From: Trichuris trichiura
Taxonomy: Eukaryota > Nematoda > Enoplea > Trichinellida > Trichuridae
Reading direction: 5' to 3'
Length of the DNA stretch: 64,000 bases
Assembly: GCA_037903355.1 (NCBI GenBank)
Contig: JBAJFE010000032.1
Coordinates: 496,001 to 560,000 of the forward strand
Shown: positions 48,620 to 61,842 of the stretch, in pieces
How the letters are laid out: each line of letters begins with the position of its first letter
How positions within the stretch are numbered: the first letter of the stretch is position 1
Program-made: the position numbers and the translations under genes
Notes under the pieces: model-generated
What the model saw: the letters and a program-made list of their open reading frames with translations, nothing else
Databases searched by the model: none
What the model was told of the DNA's origin: nothing

Positions 48620-51600
48620 ATGACATTTAAGGGAGACTGCGAGAGATATTTTGGTACTTCCTGCTTGTACTCGCTTCTCGGTGTTACTAAAGGAACCAAG
48701 TGCAGCAACGCGCAATGTAAGCAATTGTTTACCTGCTTTTGTCGTTTCGGTAGCTGCAGAAATTTCAGTACATTTTTTAGCGTCATTTTAATGTCACTTG
48801 CTAAATTCCGCCCAGTGTTTTAGATGAGTATCTTTGACTGCCTGGTTTGATTTGTGCGATCCTGGCGTCCTTTCCGAGAAATGCTGGCGGTCCTCTTTTT
48901 TCGGTAGTGGCTTAAGATAGCGCAAAAAAAGACAGGGAATAGTTCCCAAGTTACTCTTAAACCTAATTTTGCTTTTGTTTACAACTACTCAATCTGTGTA
49001 ACTGTGCGGCAACATGATGATAATGATTTGTATAGAAAATTCATCTGCGATAAAGGAGCAGTTATTTTCTGTTATTTCTTGCGCACAAGTCAGTCGACTT
49101 CGTTGTTGGTACTATTCTATTTCCGCAGTAGTGACAATTCCTTTGAAGCCGAAGAAGGACAGACCTTCCTAAGTAACGTACGTACTCTTGAAAGGACATT
49201 TTTCTCCGTTATTTAATTGAAATCATATGGCCTCACGGACGGCGCAAATAACTGGTAATTATGTCAACATAATGACTTTGCAAGTCCAATACAAAATATT
49301 TGTGTACTCTAAACTAGGGTCTTTTGGCTCACATGCGCATATTTCTCATCGTTGCCTTGTTAGATTTACTGTGCACCTCTGCTCCATAGCTCACTTGCGT
49401 AGCAGGTGCGCTCATATTTCCAAAGTGGCTCACAAAGAGCGATTTGCTTTAGCTTGGATTGCATTATCTCCAACACAGCTCGTAGGAGTGGCGAGTTTAC
49501 CTCTCCATTCTGTAATAGACTGATTTGATCAGTCATCACTACAGTGAAGCACAGTTTTCAGCTATCATTCAAAATGCAGTTCTCTAACAATTAAAAATTA
49601 AACCGCTAGAGCGTAGTGTCTTGTCCGTGATTGTTTACATGAAGGTGGTGCACATACAGGTCTATTCTTTACCTTGCTCCAAATGCATTCTTATTCTTAA
49701 TGAAGATAGGAGTGAGCGACGCGTAGCTTGTTTTTTACTCGCCATTTTAAATTTAGTGAAGGCTGCATACTACAAGGCAGCGTTACGTTTTCATCCGGAT
49801 AGATGTGATTCGGATGACAAAGAAGTTGCAACTGCGAAGTTCCAGTTGATAAGCAGGGCGTTTGCAATTCTTAATGACGATGGAAAACGAGACTTATACG
49901 ACCGAACAGGTAATGCATAATACTAACTTGTACATGTTTACATGTCGCTAGTGTTGCTAAGGTTGTTTGGATGACGATGAGATATATGAAGATTCAAACT
50001 GGTTCTCTGAGTGGTCCTGGACGTTCAAAGTGGTTACGCTGGATAGCATAAATGCCTATATGAAAAGTTACCAGGGTATTGCTTTCTGATTCTTTTTATT
50101 TGCTGTTTTGCCGTTTGTAAGGCTCAAAGTGTTAAAAGCTTCATTTCAGTTACCTTTACAACTTAAGATAGTGTTGCTTGTCTTACTGAGATTTAAAAAG
50201 TGGAAATGTTGACTTCAAAAGTGGCATACCGAAGGAAGTTCTAAGAAAAAAATTGATGTGTAGTAACTAAAGTTTATTAAGCATTTTTACGCGAGTCAAG
50301 AACCCTCTTATGTCTTATTGGATGCTTGTAAAGTTTCTGCATTAATATGATAAATACACTTGTTGCATCAATGCGTAATACATCAGTGATAAAGAAAGTT
50401 AATATAGATAAATTATCGTTGTTCATGAGTTGCGATCTTATAGATTGAAAAAAAAATTAAGTACAGCTATTTTGGGTATTTTTTGACCAAAGTGAAGTAT
50501 AAATCTTAGAGTCAATTTCGAAACGTCGGTTTTTGGCAAAGCCCACATCAATAGTGGGCTATTTTTTACGAGTATAGTTGTAAATAAAGGTCGCAGTTCA
50601 CGCTTTACAACGCTAAGCAAACGCTAACAGTTTTAACTGACGTTGATATCGTAAGACAAAAAGAAGATAAACCTCAAAAAGACCATAATTAATCCCAATT
50701 AAAATCGGTTTTTTAAAGAAAGATTGATAAGCATGCTACTGTGAAAGCTGTTTTTTCTTTTCTTGTATTAAACATTTAAATCTTAACCTTTGGCGGACAA
50801 AATGGTCAGCCTCTCTTTGAACCCATGCTGTAAGAGGTTTCTTATCTTTACCAAGGTGTGCTACATAACGGTTACACTACATTTCATATGTTTCCGTCAA
50901 AGAAGTCATTGTCTATGCCTTTTCGAATAGTAGACTGCAACTTGGGCGAACTTCCTACCAAGCCTTTGAATGGCAAGGTAGGACAATCTTGAGACTATCT
51001 TCTTGAAAACTTAGCGTGAAAGTTTAACTTTTGTCCCTTTATCGAATTTACCAAACTGGAAAGGTATAACTATTGCTTAGTAATGCTCTTTGAATGGCTG
51101 AATTTAGGAGTCCTGAATCACACGTTGAAACTTCTGAGCCAGCTGCATTTATTATTTCTATTTTAACAGAGCGATCATAATGTTGTGAGATGCAAGTTTC
51201 TGTTGGAGTGGGTTTGTTTTCTGTGAATCATACTTCTCAGTCTGTCCGATCCTTTCGAAAAAGGTACATGTGACAAACCAAACTGATTGTTACTTTCTTT
51301 TGTAAGAAAGCGCTCAAATGTTCAGGAAATAAATTTTCCACGCCTAGTTCTGCAATACTAAAAACACCATCTGTATGTCTTTCAAAATGGAGTGGAATAA
51401 TGGAAGAGTGGGCAGTGGGAAAATTCAACTCTTCTAGGAGCTCCATAAGTATCTCGGTAAAATTGGGGGGGGGGGGGGTGTAGCTGCCTTTAGGTGATCG
51501 ATGATTTTATAATCGAAAGTTCCATGTCATAAAACGAATTAACATATGGAACAGAAATGGCAGTGGATATGACCAACATGAAAAGAACAATGGAGTTAAT

Positions 51601-54600
51601 TACAGCAAAGAAAATAAATGTTATAATGTACATCGTAAGGGGGTACAGCATACATGCAACAAGACACGCAGTCGACTGACAGACAAAGAAACCCTAAAAA
51701 GAGGACTTTAAAACACGCCTTAAAACGTTAAGACCGATTGACCGGCGACTCGCATTTGCTATTCACCGCTGAGAACGGGTCACTCGCGGCCTGAAAGCTT
51801 TGGAGACTAAAAGCATATTGTATCCAAAACGGGACATACTCCGTAAAAAGGAACGGATTAATCATGAAAACGTACAGTCTCGTACCAAGAAGCTGCATAG
51901 AAAATTCTTTCCAAATAATGGGACAACTCAGAAGTGACGCTATTGCAGGTAGAAACAGTTGGCCTGAGAGGTACTACTTTTTTGAATGCTCAGCAAACTT
52001 GGTTTAGTGTACTGCAGGGATAGGGAACTTCCGGTGTGCCAGACTGTTTCGTCTCACTCGCTGAATTGAACCTATGTGCATATAAAGCAGGCTGTGTTTT
52101 TCGGTTGAGTATTCTGTACGGCTCGCGGAGGGTCTTATAAACGTCCAAACTGCCCGCGGCAGTAAAAAAGTTGCTCGCCCCTGGTGTACGGTGTTAAATG
52201 GCGAGTGTTTTTTAATCGCCTTCAGTCACTACTGGCAATCGACGCAAAATTTGTGCGCGGAAGACGAGGCATGATAATTCTCCAAAACTGTGTACGTAAT
52301 TCCTAAGAACGTGCATGGCTATCCTTTCTTTTACCCATACTCAGGCGCGATGGAATGTTGATCTATAAATGGAATTGCATGAAAGGTGCAAACGGTTTCG
52401 AAAGTACGGCGAACTATCCGTAACAGTCAGAAAATTTCCATTTTTGGGCATTCATGTTGAGCGCAAGAACGCTTAGTTCAATTTCGTTTGAATTAGGTCT
52501 AAATTGAATTGATTGTGCATTAACAATATTCGAAATGACTTCTTTGAGATCACTTTATTTTTAAAGTTCCATCCCGCTAAGGCAGTTTTCTATTGAAGAG
52601 ATCAAATCCAGTATAAGGCAAGTACGCGGGATAGCGGAAGTGTTTTCTGTTTACGCTTTGGCAGTGGAAAACGTTTTTTTCTGAACTGCGCGAAAAGACA
52701 TCCCACTGAATGGTATTAATGTTCTGTCAGTTAGTGTCATTAGTCTTACAACAACTATTGAAGTTGCGCTTCTGAATCAGGGCTATTGTTGTTGAGGGAT
52801 TTACTTGTACCGTTTCCTTTGATTCCTTTCGTTTCAACTACTTCCAGGCACTGCTTGAGTGATCACATTTTGTAAATCGACTTAATAATTTTCGTTACTA
52901 ATCAACTTGGATTCAGTTCGATGTGTTCCGGATGGGAACGCTCAAGGTTGTTTTGAATTAGCGCTACGTGCAAGAAAATATTTATGCTTCGAAACGGTGC
53001 CCCCATTTGAGCCTTACTGTGCGGCACATTCGTTGTTTCGCGGAAATAACGCTGGATGAAAAGTTTTCCCGTTTGTTTTCAACCGCATGTTAGGCACGTT
53101 TAGTTTGAACGTAAACAGCCTTTCAGACCTGTTCGTTTAGTTTAAGTTTAGGATTTTGCTGAATAATCTTGAGGGTACTTTCTTTTTGCGTTTTTTCCAT
53201 TTTTGATTGACCAGTAACGTTGCTAATAATTAAAAGTGCGTTTTCTGCTTGCGTAATAGACTGAAGCGTTCCGTCGATTTTTTGTGATGTTTCCTAAACT
53301 ATAAGAATTACTATTTTTTGCTTTAAAACTGCTGCGTGGTTTTTTGACAGCTCCTCATTTTTTCAAACCCTGCATTGCTGTGATTGTGTTAATATGTTAG
53401 GATTGAAAGATCATATTTTTTTTGTAAAATGCTTTTCTGTTTTTCTTTTAAATTTCATTGTTGTAGGATCTAGCGAAGAGATACAAGACGTGAAGAATGC
53501 GTACGTTAAGTATAAAGGCGATATGGACGAAATTATGCAGGCTGTTCCGTTCGCCGAATGTGACCAAGAGCCCAGACTTCGAGCAATAATTGACAAGCTT
53601 ATTGAAGATAAAGAGGTGAAACCGTATAAGATTTTCGTTAGCGAACCTCCAAGCAAAGCGAAAAAACGGTTGGCAAGGGTGAGCAACCAATTGAACGTCA
53701 TAATCTTCACTTAGGTCATTTTGTTCAGTGGAAACGTGAACGGGCAATGGCCGAGAAATTTTTTAAATCTGAAAATGGAGAATCAACTGATTCTCTTGTC
53801 GAGGTCATAAAAGGTCGGCAAGCAAAGCGTGTAAACTTCCTACAGCAGCTGGAGGAAAAGTATGCAGGGAAAGACAAGGCTGGACCATCGAAAGATTCAA
53901 GCAGACAAAAGAGTGGAAAATATATTCAGTTTGGTGAAGATGCTATTGAAAAGCAGAACGTGGCTAAAAAGAAGGGCACTCACGGAACTGCAAGTGGTGA
54001 GAGAGAGCTTGACGGAGAAGCGGCTGGAAAGATCCACAAGAGAAGTCAGGCTAGAGAGAAAAGTGGGGACAAGAAAAAAGTTGGAAAAAGCAAGGACGAT
54101 ACAAGTATAGTAGCGAAAGAAGGAAATATCCCTGGGCAGAGTATTCCTAACAAAAAAGTGAAGAAACAAGAAGGCAAGGCGAATGACATCTCGGAACGCA
54201 AAAGTGAAATCCAATTGAGTAGAAAGAAGAGCGAGAGATCAAAGAGAAAAAACAGCGCAAGTGAACGCGTTGAAGATGGATGCGACGATGAACCGAAAAT
54301 TCCTACTATCCCGACGGTAAGGAAACGTGCATTGCGAATGAAGGGGACAGAAAGCAATGGTGAAATAAACACGGAAAAGAGCTCTGCTGGGAATGCTGAA
54401 GAATCGCTGAAGTCAGCGGGCGGTGATGCGCCTAGTCAAAGCTCCGTTGCTCGTAATGGTAAGAAAAAGGTTATGAAAACGGAGCAGCAGAGTAAAAGTA
54501 AAAAGACTGCACAGAAGCTGGCATCAGTTATGTCAGCGAAAGACGGTGAAATCGGTCAAGTCGTACTTAAGGTTGCTAAAGGGAGAAAGCGTGAGGTTAA

Positions 54601-54733
54601 ACGAAGCAACGGCGTTAAGAAAGGTGATTCAGACCATGACCTTCCGGGATGTTCTAGTACGGTTCCTCCTTCTCGTAATCAGCAAGTGGTTACTGGACGA
54701 GGCAAGAAAAAGGGTCGAAAAGCGGGTGAATAG
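48620..54733 (+). CDS. DNAJC9: DNAJC9-type histone chaperone with a long lysine-rich tail
   Basis: Exons 48620-48716, 49757-49909, 49962-50075, 53467-53678 and 53729-54733 give 526 residues. The J domain starts MTFKGDCERYFGTSCLYSLL and contains the Hsp70-activating HPD (ALRFHPDR), QLISRAFAIL and DLYDRTG. The DNAJC9 histone-binding part follows: TLDSINAYMKSYQGSSEEIQ, VKYKGDMDEIMQ, ARWKRERAMAEKFF, RQAKRVNFLQQLEEKYAG. That accounts for about 280 residues, the vertebrate length. A further roughly 245 residues are Lys/Ser/Glu-rich low complexity (KKKVMKTEQQSKSKK, GRGKKKGRKAGE) inside the last exon. In vertebrates DNAJC9 escorts H3-H4 and recruits Hsp70; the tail could add histone, DNA or RNA contacts, which is an inference. 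Introns 1 and 3 are long (1.0 and 3.4 kb); intron 3 carries repeats. Phases agree at all junctions. Confidence 0.95.
51237..51465 (-). pseudogene. Decayed Penelope-like RT fragment in DNAJC9 intron 3
   Basis: Reads EILMELLEELNFP, then IIPLHFERHTDGVFSIAELG. This lines up with EILMESFERQKFE and IPPRRFKRYVDDIFAII of the 46 kb copy, so YVDD has become HTDG. It is followed immediately by a run of 10 G at about 51467-51477. Dead fragment. Confidence 0.6.
51745..51905 (+). repeat. Element G: solo hammerhead-like unit, subfamily of A
   Basis: Core 51766-51803: flank CCG, CTGAGAA (damaged), CGGGTC, GAAAGCTT, flank TGG. The downstream block aacgggacatactccgtaa matches aacgggacagaatccgtaa in element A, and catgaaaacgtacagt ... 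gtaccaagaa matches the outer flank of A at 9084-9136. It lies in DNAJC9 intron 3. Confidence 0.7.
52075..52195. repeat. Dispersed repeat R1, copy 3 (partial)
   Basis: Keeps ggttgagtattctgtacggc and gggtcttataaacgtc but not the distal half. Same orientation as copy 1, inside DNAJC9 intron 3. Confidence 0.7.
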
Positions 54734-55369
54734 AATGATTGATCCGCGGGCCTTTTTGCTTTCTGACGTTGGAAAGCTAGCATTATGTCAGTTTGACCGT
54801 TCATATCTTATCGGTGTTGCTGCACTTAAAACGCGCTATTTATGTATTGTCAATGGAAAAACAATACACTCCGACATATAGTTTGCAATTTTCGCACTTT
54901 TACGACGTTCCTCAGTAAAGCTTCTTTTCACTGCCCCGTGCTATGCAATCTGACCACTCGCAGTTTTAGTTCGCTGACGATGGAACACCCCGAAGGAATA
55001 CTTAAAAATGCAACAACGTGTAGTGAAGATAGCAGTTGCTAATGGCGCAGCCCAGAAAATGGATTATTGATACAATTGTAGCTACGTCGTTTAATTCTGT
55101 GCCATTCTTATTTGCTTTAAGTGGTTAAGTCCAGTATTTCTAACTCAGTTGTACAGAATGGCTCAAATTCGCCTTATAGTCTTTTACGTGCAATTTATTT
55201 CTCGCAAAAGTGCCAAAGTTTGCGTATAACTTTGACCAGTTCTGATTGTATGAACGTGTGCCCTTTCATTTTTTACAGAAATTATGCTTTTAGCTTATAA
55301 CGAAAATTAAGCTAGTTTGGAACTACGCATACTTTTGGTGTTTACTTCGGCCATACATGAACAAGTCAT
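54734..55369. other. Convergent 3' flank between DNAJC9 and PPTC7
   Basis: 636 bases between two convergent genes. It presumably holds both 3' UTRs. No canonical AATAAA is obvious close to either stop. Confidence 0.4.
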
Positions 55370-57220
55370 CTACACAGCGTCTACTCCTTCGCGTCCAACC
55401 CGAGCCACAACTGCGACAATAACAGTTATATCGTCTGGTTTCCCTCCTGAATAATCAAATATTAAAACGGTAGTCTCATATAAAGCTGTTTATCAATGGC
55501 TAACCTTGCCTTCCAAATTTCCTCGCGAAGGATGATGGAAATTTGGGTTTTTGGGACAGCATTTTAGCTTTCTGGGCAATTGCATCGGATAACCGCTTTA
55601 CGTCTGTGTACGTGCACGATCTAAGCGACGCTACTTCCTCTTCTATTAATTCTACGGGCATATTGTCAAAGAGGCCGTCAGTGCCCATGACCACGCAGTC
55701 ACCAATGTCCACATCGACGCTATTAACGTCAGCTGCATCTGGTCTGAAAGTAAACGGTTCCACTTACAGTGAAAAATGTAACTTCTGAGGAATTCGTCAA
55801 CCAAATTGTTGTCTTAATACCTATCCTAGAAATGCCAATGATTATGAAACTTTTACGCGCGGTTGACTAAGCAAAACTTCCTGACGCGCTGATAATGACG
55901 CACAGTTAATTTAAATGAATTTTATTCATTCAGCAAAGCTTTTCTAGACTGAGATACACGTTCCGCACTCGCTTTTATTTTTTTGCGTTATCTACTTACG
56001 GATCTGCAATGCAATTCGGATGCTGATCCTCAGGTACCAAAGCGAGTTGAAATGGGACGTTCGCTTCATGCTGCTGCGCAGTGCTTTGCCATAAAAGCTC
56101 TCCGTCACGAAATAGTAATAAACCAGAGTCACCCAGATTGGCAGTATGAACCTGTGATGCCGTTCTCTCTAGAGCTACAATACAAACCGTGCTACTACCA
56201 ATTATGCCATCTGTACACCCGGTGACTTTCGAAGTGCTGTTCTCATTGCGCAAAAACGAAGCATTCTTGACAACTTCGTAGGAGTTAGCTATTAATTCTC
56301 TAAGTTCATCGGGTCTGAAAAAACCTTCTGCGACTAGATGTGCGCACGCATTCATCATAGAGTAAGAAAATCGAGAGGGATCTACTCCATAGTTTCGCCA
56401 GCCGCCTACACCGTCTGCTACTCCTAAAAGCAATAAATACTGAAACACCATGAGAATATACACCGACATGTGTGATCGCAACATTCGAAAATAAATTATC
56501 CTTGCCGTTGCAAGCATCTATCCAATATGTGCAAGTAAAAATGAAGTAATACTGTGCCGAAGTTTTAACGGAGCAGCACGGCTCACCAAACCACAACTGT
56601 TTAATGGAAGTTACGCCTGCAGCCGAAAGTGAAGGCCAACATCGCAAAAGTACGTATGTGGCGTGATGCGCAAGTACGAACAATGAGTTTGAAGACAAAC
56701 AAACAACAACGGAAGCACGACTGGGAAGACGGGTGAGAGAAGGCGGGACGCGAGATCACTATGTGTGCGTTCGTACGCGTGCTGTTGATTATGGAGACGA
56801 ATAAAGCATAAATTACACGTACATGATAAATGCCGAGTTGTTCGAAGTATTATTCGAAGGCATCGCAGTAAAGCCTTCACCAACTTATTCAGAAACTGAA
56901 TTACTCTATATCGCTAACTTGATAAATCTCCAACCCGTTTGCCTACATCTTCGCTACAAAACTCATTGCTTAAACGTAGTTCGTTGGATATGCAGTCTGC
57001 CAATGGAATGTTTTGCGAAGCAAAAGGGATTTACGCTAAAAAACGAAAAAGGCATACCCAAAACATCAGCACTATAGTGGTGCGCTATAAAGCAGGCATC
57101 GTCTCCAAAGGTGTTTTTTCGCTTTTCGCTTCGAGCGTATTTTGCAAATCCGCTGCTGGCAGATATAAATCCCAAAACGTCTGTTTCTTCAGGATATCTT
57201 TCGTGTAAGCCGACAACCAA
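55370..57220 (-). CDS. PPTC7: PPTC7-type PP2C protein phosphatase (5' end not resolved)
   Basis: Exons: about 57220-57058, 56423-56000, 55743-55505, 55446-55370; phases agree. Conserved blocks in order: ISASSGFAKYARSEKRKNTF, GDDACFIAHHYSADVLG, GVADGVGGWRNYGVDPSRFS (metal-binding Asp), GSSTVCIVALE, HTANLGDSGLLLFRDGE, QQHEANVPFQLALVPE, PDAADVNSVDV, MGTDGLFDNMP (metal Asp), GGKPDDITVIVAVVA at the C-terminus. In other animals PPTC7 is a mitochondrial matrix Mg/Mn-dependent Ser/Thr phosphatase acting on coenzyme Q biosynthesis and import. All metal ligands are kept. There is a small extra loop before GSSTV (NENSTSKVTGCTDG). The targeting sequence should lie in an exon upstream of 57220 that I could not fix. 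Confidence 0.9.
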
Positions 57221-59080
57221 AAGCCTATAAACATTACAGCTAAACAGACAAAATCGTATGGCAACGGTGCAAATAAAAAGAAAGTTCTGTTTTGCGTAAA
57301 GCAGACTTTAATGTGCGGAGGGATTTCGAACAGCTGTTAAAAAGCCTAATCTGCTACATTTTGCTGAAGAAGAGACAAACGGAATCCGAAAGCACAGAAG
57401 ACTGCTCAACAAACAGTCTATGCGCAACAGCTTGTCAAGATGAAAACCCGCATCCCAGTTACTAGAAGTCATGCGCTCAGAAGCTCTTTTCGCTCTGGGG
57501 TTTTCAAATTCCAAGTACCGCACAGAAGACGAACTTGATATTCAAAAGGAGGGAAATTCGTTCTAGAAAAATCCGTGCTTTGATTGTACACATTTATTAC
57601 TGATAAATGCTAGCTTGACAGGCAAACGCTTCACGAACGTAATCAATTGGCATATTAGAACCGAAACGGTTACAGCCTGACTGCTGCCCTCCTTATAATC
57701 CTAGACAAGCTATACCTGAATATCATTTTAGTCACTTTTAGCCTGTCCGTCGATAAAAGGGATAATAACACGCGAAAGGTTTCTGCAAAGAAGATGAAAC
57801 AACAGAAAATAAAACATACGTCATTGGTAATATCAGAATTTGTGCAAATTAATCATTTCTTTCTGCATTTCTAAGAGAGTCAGGAATGTACGAGTCAGGA
57901 ACAGCTCCAAATGTAATGGCACGAAGTATTGGTAGGATGCATTGAGCTTAAACCTCAATCGCGGCGAGATCTAGACAAAATGGGAAAAGAAATAAAAACC
58001 TCATTGAAACCTTGATGTTATCATCACCAGCTTTTTTCTCCAAGGGAAGCCCTTGGTCGCGTCCTGGAAATGAGTAATTATTGAGCCTTCCCTTATTCTG
58101 AAACTGGCTACATTTTTAGCAGCTGTTAGTAATTTCTTTCTTACGTAGGAGAAGCAAAGTAACTTTTACTTACTTCACCCGCTCACGAAAAGCATTCATG
58201 AATAGTATGGTTCTGGAAACTTGATTTGTCCAGTTTTTAACTAGTTTAAAGTTACCTAAAATTCTGATTGTTAATGTTCAGTTGTTTGGTGACATATACA
58301 TGACTCAGTTTCTTTAAACCAGCGAGCAGCTTTTGTTCCTTTAGAGATCAAGTAAATATTTTCTTGAAACTTGCAGTAATTTCAGCGGGAACGTGATTTG
58401 ACAGCGAGAAGGGATTTTTCATCAGTACCTACTGAGTATTTTTTTTTTCGAAGCCAGAAAACGTTTAACAGGTGATAAGCCGCTTTTTTACTGGACAGTT
58501 AAAGCGCGTCGACTAACAAGCTTTCGGATCCCCTTCTGCGCTATCGCCAGGACACGAATTGGGTCGCATGAGAAGGAAAGAATATTTACAGTACTTAAAA
58601 ACGAAAGTTTAAATCACGCGCGTTAGGCAATACAGTACCGTGGAATCGGTGTGGCCAAGTCGTACTTGCTAGCGATCCCCTGTTTTCATTTCCACGATTA
58701 TTTCTCTTTACGTATACAGCTTCTACTATTTTTATCCGTAATGGCTGTTTTGCGAAACTGTAATGCATTAATGTCCCGCTTGAGCATGACAACGTATTCG
58801 ACCACCGAAAGATTTGTCGTTACGTTCTATATTATTGTTTCAGGGCTACAAGTCTGTTGTCGCCACGAGAACAAAAGCTAAGCAACAACGAAATTATATG
58901 CGTAAGGTTTTCTTTGGGTATCGTCGTGAAGAATCCATTTTTTGGCTTTGTTCATAACCATGAGATTACAGCTTTCTGCCTAAAATCGTACTAGAGACAA
59001 ATAATGGAATTCTGAAAGAGCGCTGCGAGTGAAATCACACGCGGTAACAAATTTTCATGATAAAACAGTATTCGAACACT
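57221..59080. other. PPTC7 upstream region
   Basis: Probably includes the first PPTC7 exon with the mitochondrial presequence. The frame 57308-57523 (-) is a possible but unproven candidate. No other gene or repeat was recognised. Confidence 0.35.
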
Positions 59081-59152
59081 AGGTCCCACCGAGATTCGAA
59101 CTCGGATTGCTGGATTCAAAGTCCAGAGTGCTTACCGTTACACCATGGGACC
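59081..59152 (-). tRNA. tRNA-Gln (anticodon TTG)
   Basis: Minus-strand cloverleaf of 72 nt, starting GGTCCCATGGTGTAACGG one base in, anticodon loop CTTTGAA, T arm CCGAGTTCGAATCTCGG. The acceptor is GGTCCC/GGGACC rather than GGTTCC/GGAACC. TTTT lies about 17 bases downstream on the minus strand. Confidence 0.95.
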
Positions 59153-59579
59153 ACATCAACATTTCATCAAAAGATAAATAATTTTAAAGCTCAGCTCTTG
59201 CGAGAAATTTGTCTGAATGATAAGATTCATTAGGACTTCAGAGCATTCAATTAAAGAAACACAAGATACGCGCTAATTCAATCTTACTTTTTACATTAAA
59301 AGGTTAGGCATTGTGAGAACGAACTGAAAATGCGTGAGCATCAACCGGGTTAAACGCAATGAGAGGTAAAATAAGAACTTTGCTCAGAACGAATGCCAGA
59401 GAATCTCATAGCACTACTGAAGTTTTTTACTCATGTGTTTGTGGATAGATGGGTCATTCCTGCAAACTATTAATAGTTGTTATCCCACGATTATGCATAG
59501 CTTTTAGTTGATAAACTGCAAAACCAGATAATCATGGAACATTGGTATAAGTTAAGCTGAAACTAAAATAAAACGAAAA

Positions 59580-59698
59580 AGCCTACGACACCGAGTGTTC
59601 CCATGTTGTCTCCAACCATAGTACTAACCCGGCCTAACGTTGCTTAACTTCGCAGATCTGACGGGATGCGGTGCTTTCAACGTAGTATGATCGTAGGC
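59580..59698 (-). rRNA. 5S ribosomal RNA (left arm)
   Basis: A 119-nt gene, GCCTACGATCATACTACG at the 5' end and CACTCGGTGTCGTAGGCT at the 3' end, which pair as helix I. Internal control box A (AGTTAAGCAACG) and box C (GGTTGGAGACAAC region) are present. A T5 terminator follows on the minus strand. It appears identical to the right-arm copy. Confidence 0.95.
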
Positions 59699-60020
59699 AT
59701 TCAAATTACAGTTGAAAATTATTACAAGCAAGCTTTAAAACGCACGAGAGTACTTAATTCCACTGTACGTCAACTGACAGCAGTCCATGAAACACATTTC
59801 AATACTACACTTAAGTCGTAGTCTTTTCGCATTATCTCAGCCGTAGCATCTTCATTACTTCTGGAGTCTCATAAAAGTATTTATACCTCAAATCAGTGAT
59901 TCTCCCGGTGGGCTGGTGCTACTTGAGCGTTTCAACAATTCACCTAGAAAGCTGTTATCCCACAGCTGGAAATTCGATGTCTAGCTTTTGTCACAGTTTG
60001 CTTATCGAATTACCATACCA

Positions 60021-60093
60021 GCCTCGGTGGCGCAGTCGGTAGCGCGTGAGTCTCATAATCTCAAGGTCGTGGGTTCGAGACCCACCCGAGGCA
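60021..60093 (+). tRNA. tRNA-Met elongator type (anticodon CAT), left arm
   Basis: A 73-nt cloverleaf: acceptor GCCTCGG/CCGAGGC fully paired, anticodon loop CTCATAA (CAT), T arm GTGGGTTCGAGACCCAC. Sequence resembles eukaryotic elongator tRNA-Met. No T run of four lies directly after it. Confidence 0.95.
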
Positions 60094-61842
60094 ATAGTCA
60101 CTGTCTCCGTGATTCTTCAGTGGCAGATGTGAATGTATTTTATGGGTGCTACGAACTATGGTTATAAGGAAACGAGTATGTACTACTGCTCTGGTCCGTT
60201 CACATATCTAAACTGTTAATTGTTTCTGAAACCCAAGCTCCCTGTCGCGACCAATAATCTTGAAGTCAACCGCTGGAAAAATAACCGGGAAAAGTCGAAT
60301 AGGGTAAGGACCCGCTCTGCTAATTCTTTCGCCATCTTGTTATTCATAGCCAGACAGCAGTGCATCCTATTGCTCCATTTGCTCGGCAACCTTCCTGCTC
60401 TACTAGGCGACTCGTTGCTTTGCCGTCCGGTTTCCTGCTCTTCAACGTTCTTCAATCACCTTCCGGAATCTTCCATTACCTGCAATACCACTACTTTGAA
60501 AATTGCAGGCCCTGTTCATAAGTTAGGGACATTAAAAGACTCACTTTAGTAGTTAATAATAAATTAGAGCACAGCTCCTCAATCATTTACTGGCCAGTGT
60601 CCCATTAGGTAACATCGTGCTGATATTTTACCTGAAGGACGTAAACTATCCGTGATTCTTTCTTGACAGGAATGCTTCATAACCCCCTCAGTGTTGTAGA
60701 CTTCTGTTCAAAACCATTTCGCTGCATTCGTTGCGGTTTATTCTTTCATAGCATAAATTGGTTTTAACGTCGTGGAACAACTTCGCAAATAGGTAGAAAA
60801 CCTCTGTTTTCTCAGCAAAACTAAAAAAGCCTAATGTTCACCCTTTACTACATCCCGAAGTCGATGAGAGGACTAGGTGATAAGGAAGTTTACATCTATA
60901 CGTTCAAGGCAAACAGTCAAGCAGGTACTGCTCATAAGAACGTGAACAACAATCATCTCCCAGCCCAAGAAAAGTATCGTCCAGATTCTGGACCGATGGA
61001 TGCTAGCATTCTTACGAGCAGTGCCTGCTTTACTATTTGCCTTGAACGTATAGATGTAAACTTTCTTATCACCTAGTCCCTTCATCGACTTCGGACGTGC
61101 TTAAGGCTGGAGATTAGATATTTTTAGTTTTACTGAAAGAACAGAGGTTTTGTACCCACTTGCCCTAGCTGTTCCACGACAGTATAACTAATTTATGCTA
61201 GGAAAGGACAAACCGCAGCTACTGCAGCAAAATGATTTTGAACAGGGGCCTGCAAGATTGAGGAGGTTATGAAGCATTCCCGTCGAAAAGGATCACGGAT
61301 GGTTTACGTCTTTCGGGTATATCAGCCCGATGTTACCTAATGGGACACTGACTAGTAGATGACTGAGGAGTTGTGTTCAGGTTTATTATCTTTTATTGTC
61401 CCTAACTTAAAAGCTGGGCCCGCAATTTTCAAAGTAAAGGTATCGCACTCCCAGAGGTAATGGAAGATTCCGGAGGGTGATTGAAGAACGTTGAAGAGCA
61501 GGAAACCGCACGTCAAAGCAACGAGTCGCCTAGTGGAGCAGGAAGGTTGCCGAGCAAATGGAGCGACAGGATGCACTGCCGTCTGGCTATGAATAACAAG
61601 ATAGCGAAACAATTAGCAGAACGGGTCCTTACCCTATTCGACCTTTCCCGGTTATTTTTCCAGCGGTTGACTTTAAGATTATTGGTCGCGACAGGGAGCT
61701 TGGGTTTCAGAAACAATTAACAGTTTAGATATGTGAACGGACCAGAGCAGTAGTACATACTCGCTTCCTTATAACCATAGTTCGTAGCACCCATAAAATA
61801 CATTCACATCTGCCACTGAAGAACCACGGAGACAGTGACTAT

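Noticed and set aside
58511..58545. An agctttcgg match resembling the hammerhead-like core
   Set aside because: The following bases do not form the hairpin and there is no CTGANGA complement, so it is a chance match.
59700..60020. Possible spliced-leader RNA gene next to 5S rRNA, as in some nematodes
   Set aside because: No leader-like exon followed by a GT donor and Sm site could be found on either strand in either arm.
60220..60549. Open frame repeated in inverted form at 61481-61720, looking like a conserved protein
   Set aside because: It is explained by the palindrome. Both strands are open in both arms, and the differences between arms include changes that do not respect codons.
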